Part shown: in pieces, positions 14,473 to 17,033 of the stretch
How the letters are laid out: every line of letters begins with the position of its first letter
Numbering within the stretch: position 1 is the stretch's first letter
Source: an uncultured Lachnospiraceae bacterium
GTDB lineage: Bacteria > Bacillota > Clostridia > Lachnospirales > Lachnospiraceae
Direction: 5' to 3'
DNA length: 17,033 bases
Assembly: GCA_910585605.1 (NCBI GenBank)
Contig: CAJUFL010000070.1
Location: 1-17,033 of the forward strand
Notes under the pieces: generated by a model
What the model saw: only the letters and a program-made list of their open reading frames with translations
Told to the model about the DNA's origin: nothing
Database searches by the model: none
Position numbers and translations under genes: made by a program

Positions 14473-16899
14473 ATGAATACACCAATATCATGGTTAAAAG
14501 CGTATGTCCCGGATTTGGATGTGGATGTACAGGAGTTTGTAGATAAAATGACGTTGTCGGGTTCCCATGTAGAGGGATATGAGAAGAAAGACAAAAATTT
14601 AGATAAGATTGTTGTGGGCAGGATTGAGTCGATGGAAAAACATCCGGATGCCGATAAGCTGGTGGTATGCCAGGTAGATATTGGCAGCGGGACGCTACAG
14701 ATTGTAACCGGTGCAAAGAATGTAAAGACCGGAGATATGATACCGATAGTATTGGACGGCGGTAAGGTAGCGGCTGCACACGGAGATGATACAGAGTATC
14801 CTGAGGGAATAAAGATTAAGAAGGGCAAGCTCCGTGGTGTGGAAAGCAATGGCATGATGTGTGGAATTGAAGAACTGGGCTCATCCAGAGATTTTTATCC
14901 TGAGGCACCGGAGGATGGCGTGTATGTGTTCCTGCCGGAATCAGGGGTAAAACCAGGAGATGATGCCGTAAAGGCATTGGGGCTTAATGATGTTGTGGTC
15001 GAGTATGAGATCACCTCAAACCGTGTAGATTGTTTCTCCATGATCGGTATGGCAAGGGAGGCAGCAGCAACCTTTAAAAAGCCATTTTACCCGCCGGTTA
15101 TCACGGTGAAAGCAAACGATAAGGATGTAAATGATTTTATTAAAGTTACGGTAGAGGATACGGATTTATGCACCCGTTATACTGCAAGAGTGGTAGAAAA
15201 TATCAAGATTGGTCCTTCACCGAAATGGATGCAGGACAGGTTAAAGGCAATGGGAATCCGTTCCATTAATAATCTGGTAGATATCACAAATTATATCATG
15301 GAAGAATATGGTCAGCCAATGCATGCTTATGATCTGGATACCATTGTAAAACGTGAGATTATCGTAAAACGTGCCAAGGACGGAGATACTTTTACCACAT
15401 TGGACGGACAGGAGCGGAAGCTGGATTCCGGTGTACTTATGATTTGTGACGGGGAAAAGGAAGTTGGAATTGCAGGAATCATGGGTGGTGAAAATTCCAT
15501 GATTACGGATGATGTGAAAACGGTATTATTTGAGGCTGCCTGCTTTGACGGCACCAATATCCGTCTGGCTTCTAAGAGAATCGGGTTACAGACCGATGCA
15601 TCCTTCAAATTTACAAAGGGTCTTGACCCGAATACAGCGTCAGAAGCAATCAACAGAGCCTGCCAGCTGGTAGAGGAAATGGGATGCGGTGATGTAGTAG
15701 GTGGTATAGTAGATGTTTATCCAAAGCCTGTTACAGAAAAAGTGCTGCCATTTGAGCCGGATCGTTATAACAATTTATTGGGAACAAATATTTCCAGAGA
15801 AGATATGCTATCATATTTTAAACGACTGGATCTCGTGTACAATGAGGAAGATGATACCCTTACCATTCCTACTTTCCGTCAGGATTTAGGGTGTATGGCA
15901 GACTTGGCAGAGGAAGTGGCAAGATTTTACGGTTATGATAATATTCCGGTTTCCCTGCCAAAGGGAGAAGCAACTGTAGGTAAAAAACCATTTAATCAGA
16001 GAGTGGAAGATGTGGCAAGGGAAATCTGCGAGCGGAACGGTTTTTCTGGTGGTATGACGTATTCCTTTGAGAGCCCTAAAGTATTTGACAAGCTTCTGCT
16101 GCCGGAAGATGTAAAAGAACGTCAGACGGTTGTGATTTCTAATCCGTTAGGTGAGGATTTTTCGATTATGAGAACAGTTTCCTTAAACGGCATGCTGACT
16201 TCTCTTGCGACCAATTATAACAGAAGAAACAAAACAGCAAGACTTTATGAGCTTGGAAACATTTATATCCCCAAATCTCTTCCGTTAGATGAACTTCCAG
16301 ACGAGAAAATGAGGCTTACCATGGGTATGTATGGAGACGGTGATTTCTTTACCTTAAAGGGTGCGGTAGAAGAAATTTTTGAAAAGCTGGGTATTGCCGG
16401 TCAGGTTGAATTTGAGCCGGGCAGTGATATTCCGTATCTGCACCCGGGGCGTCAGGCAAAGATGGTAAAAGGCAAGCTGGATATTGGTCTTATTGGTCAG
16501 GTTCACCCTGAGGTGGGTGACAACTATAACATGAAGGCAGATGCTTATATAGCGGTGCTCAACATGGATGTGCTGACAATGCTTGCAGGTTTTGACCGTA
16601 AATATGAGGGAATTGCAAAATATCCGGCAAGTACCAGAGATCTTTCCATGGTAATGGATAAGAGTCTTTTTGTAGGACAGATTGAGCATGTTATTACAAA
16701 AAATGCCGGCAAGATTCTGGAAAGTGTGGAGCTCTTTGATGTCTATGAGGGAGAGCAGGTAGGCGAAGGAAAGAAATCTGTTGCATTTTCATTAATCTTC
16801 CGTGCAAAAGACCGGAATCTGGAGTCTGCTGAAGTAGATAAGGCAGTGGAAAAGGTTTTGGATGCATTGAAAAAGCTGGGCATTGAGCTTAGAGGATAA
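14473..16899 (+). CDS. pheT: Phenylalanyl-tRNA synthetase beta subunit
   Basis: This is the 808-residue partner of PheS, responsible for tRNA recognition and editing of mischarged Tyr. Regions in order: N-terminal B1 with an embedded EMAP-type tRNA-binding domain (about 40-155, VGRIESMEKHPDADKL), the B3/B4 editing core (about 200-400, including NLVDITNYIMEEYGQPMHAY), B5 (about 405-475), the catalytic-like core (about 480-690), and the C-terminal FDX-ACB anticodon-binding domain (from YPASTRDLSMV at 717 to the end). Length is standard. AAAGGA precedes the ATG by about ten bases. It is the last gene of the T-box-controlled unit; no terminator with a T-run is seen after it. Confidence 0.97.
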   Translation: MNTPISWLKAYVPDLDVDVQEFVDKMTLSGSHVEGYEKKDKNLDKIVVGRIESMEKHPDADKLVVCQVDIGSGTLQIVTGAKNVKTGDMIPIVLDGGKVAAAHGDDTEYPEGIKIKKGKLRGVESNGMMCGIEELGSSRDFYPEAPEDGVYVFLPESGVKPGDDAVKALGLNDVVVEYEITSNRVDCFSMIGMAREAAATFKKPFYPPVITVKANDKDVNDFIKVTVEDTDLCTRYTARVVENIKIGPSPKWMQDRLKAMGIRSINNLVDITNYIMEEYGQPMHAYDLDTIVKREIIVKRAKDGDTFTTLDGQERKLDSGVLMICDGEKEVGIAGIMGGENSMITDDVKTVLFEAACFDGTNIRLASKRIGLQTDASFKFTKGLDPNTASEAINRACQLVEEMGCGDVVGGIVDVYPKPVTEKVLPFEPDRYNNLLGTNISREDMLSYFKRLDLVYNEEDDTLTIPTFRQDLGCMADLAEEVARFYGYDNIPVSLPKGEATVGKKPFNQRVEDVAREICERNGFSGGMTYSFESPKVFDKLLLPEDVKERQTVVISNPLGEDFSIMRTVSLNGMLTSLATNYNRRNKTARLYELGNIYIPKSLPLDELPDEKMRLTMGMYGDGDFFTLKGAVEEIFEKLGIAGQVEFEPGSDIPYLHPGRQAKMVKGKLDIGLIGQVHPEVGDNYNMKADAYIAVLNMDVLTMLAGFDRKYEGIAKYPASTRDLSMVMDKSLFVGQIEHVITKNAGKILESVELFDVYEGEQVGEGKKSVAFSLIFRAKDRNLESAEVDKAVEKVLDALKKLGIELRG

Positions 16900-16918
16900 A
16901 AATTTAGTCAAAAAAGTA

Positions 16919-16947
16919 TTGACAAATCTGTCAATATAGAATAGACT
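16919..16947 (+). promoter_or_regulatory. Promoter of the tRNA gene, with palindromic -35
   Basis: TTGACA (16919-16924) and TAGACT (16942-16947) are 17 bases apart, and the tRNA begins 19 bases later. The -35 is the left arm of a perfect inverted repeat TTGACA-AATC-TGTCAA (16919-16934). Confidence 0.55.
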
Positions 16948-16966
16948 ACCAATGGTGTGAAACCGT

Positions 16967-17033
16967 CTGGATGTGGCTCAGCTTGGTAGAGCGCTACATT
17001 AGGGATGTAGAGGTCGCAAGTTCAAATCTTGTC
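16967..17033 (+). tRNA. tRNA-Pro (anticodon AGG), cut by the window end
   Basis: The acceptor strand is CTGGATG (16967-16973), then TG, D-stem GCTC/GAGC with a GCTTGGTA-type loop, anticodon stem CTACA/TGTAG around the loop TTAGGGA, variable loop AGGTC, T-stem GCAAG/CTTGT with loop TTCAAAT, and the first base of the 3' acceptor strand. About nine bases of the 3' end lie outside the window. Anticodon positions 34-36 read AGG, which decodes CCU (Pro). The body resembles bacterial tRNA-Pro. A34 is uncommon in bacterial Pro tRNAs. Confidence 0.9.

Overview
The window looks like a chromosomal stretch from a low-to-medium GC Clostridia genome, most likely a gut Lachnospiraceae relative. The support is the A+T-rich codon use, strong AGGAGG-type ribosome binding sites, a T-box leader on pheST, a PPi-type phosphofructokinase, a non-sporulation SpoIID-like protein, and a sugar-sensor/GGDEF/EAL protein of a kind common in that family. 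The assignment is inference from gene content; no 16S or ribosomal protein is present.

Layout, left to right. A terminator of an upstream gene (12-63) is followed by a promoter overlapped by an inverted repeat. Next comes a two-gene unit: a MOP-superfamily lipid/polysaccharide flippase (184-1854) and a beta-CASP metallo-beta-lactamase nuclease (1880-3475). A second promoter, flanked by two inverted repeats, drives a 1263-residue protein (3749-7540). That protein joins a LacI-type sugar-binding domain without a helix-turn-helix, a GAF-like middle region, a degenerate GGDEF (GNGEY), an EAL domain with its catalytic residues intact, and a C-terminal beta-solenoid of about seven G-I-G repeats. 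A strong terminator separates it from a convergent phosphofructokinase gene (complement 7640-8881).

The 560-base gap 8882-9441 holds divergent promoters, a structured RNA that I assign to 6S RNA (about 9045-9260), and a long hairpin. A SpoIID/LytB-domain protein and a YihY/BrkB membrane protein follow as a probable pair (9442-12687). The promoter of the next unit overlaps the brkB stop codon. Its transcript begins with a Phe-specific T-box (TTC specifier, terminator at 12958-12987). The roughly 430 bases between that terminator and pheS hold a 26-bp-arm inverted repeat and a modular 110-bp tandem repeat. pheS and pheT follow. The window ends inside a tRNA gene with the unusual bacterial anticodon AGG (Pro).

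How the parts fit. pheS, pheT and the T-box form a self-contained amino-acid-responsive unit. The 1263-residue protein is the most unusual item: a soluble sugar-sensing, c-di-GMP-degrading candidate with a solenoid tail. The modular repeat in the pheST leader and the AGG tRNA are the other features most worth a second look.
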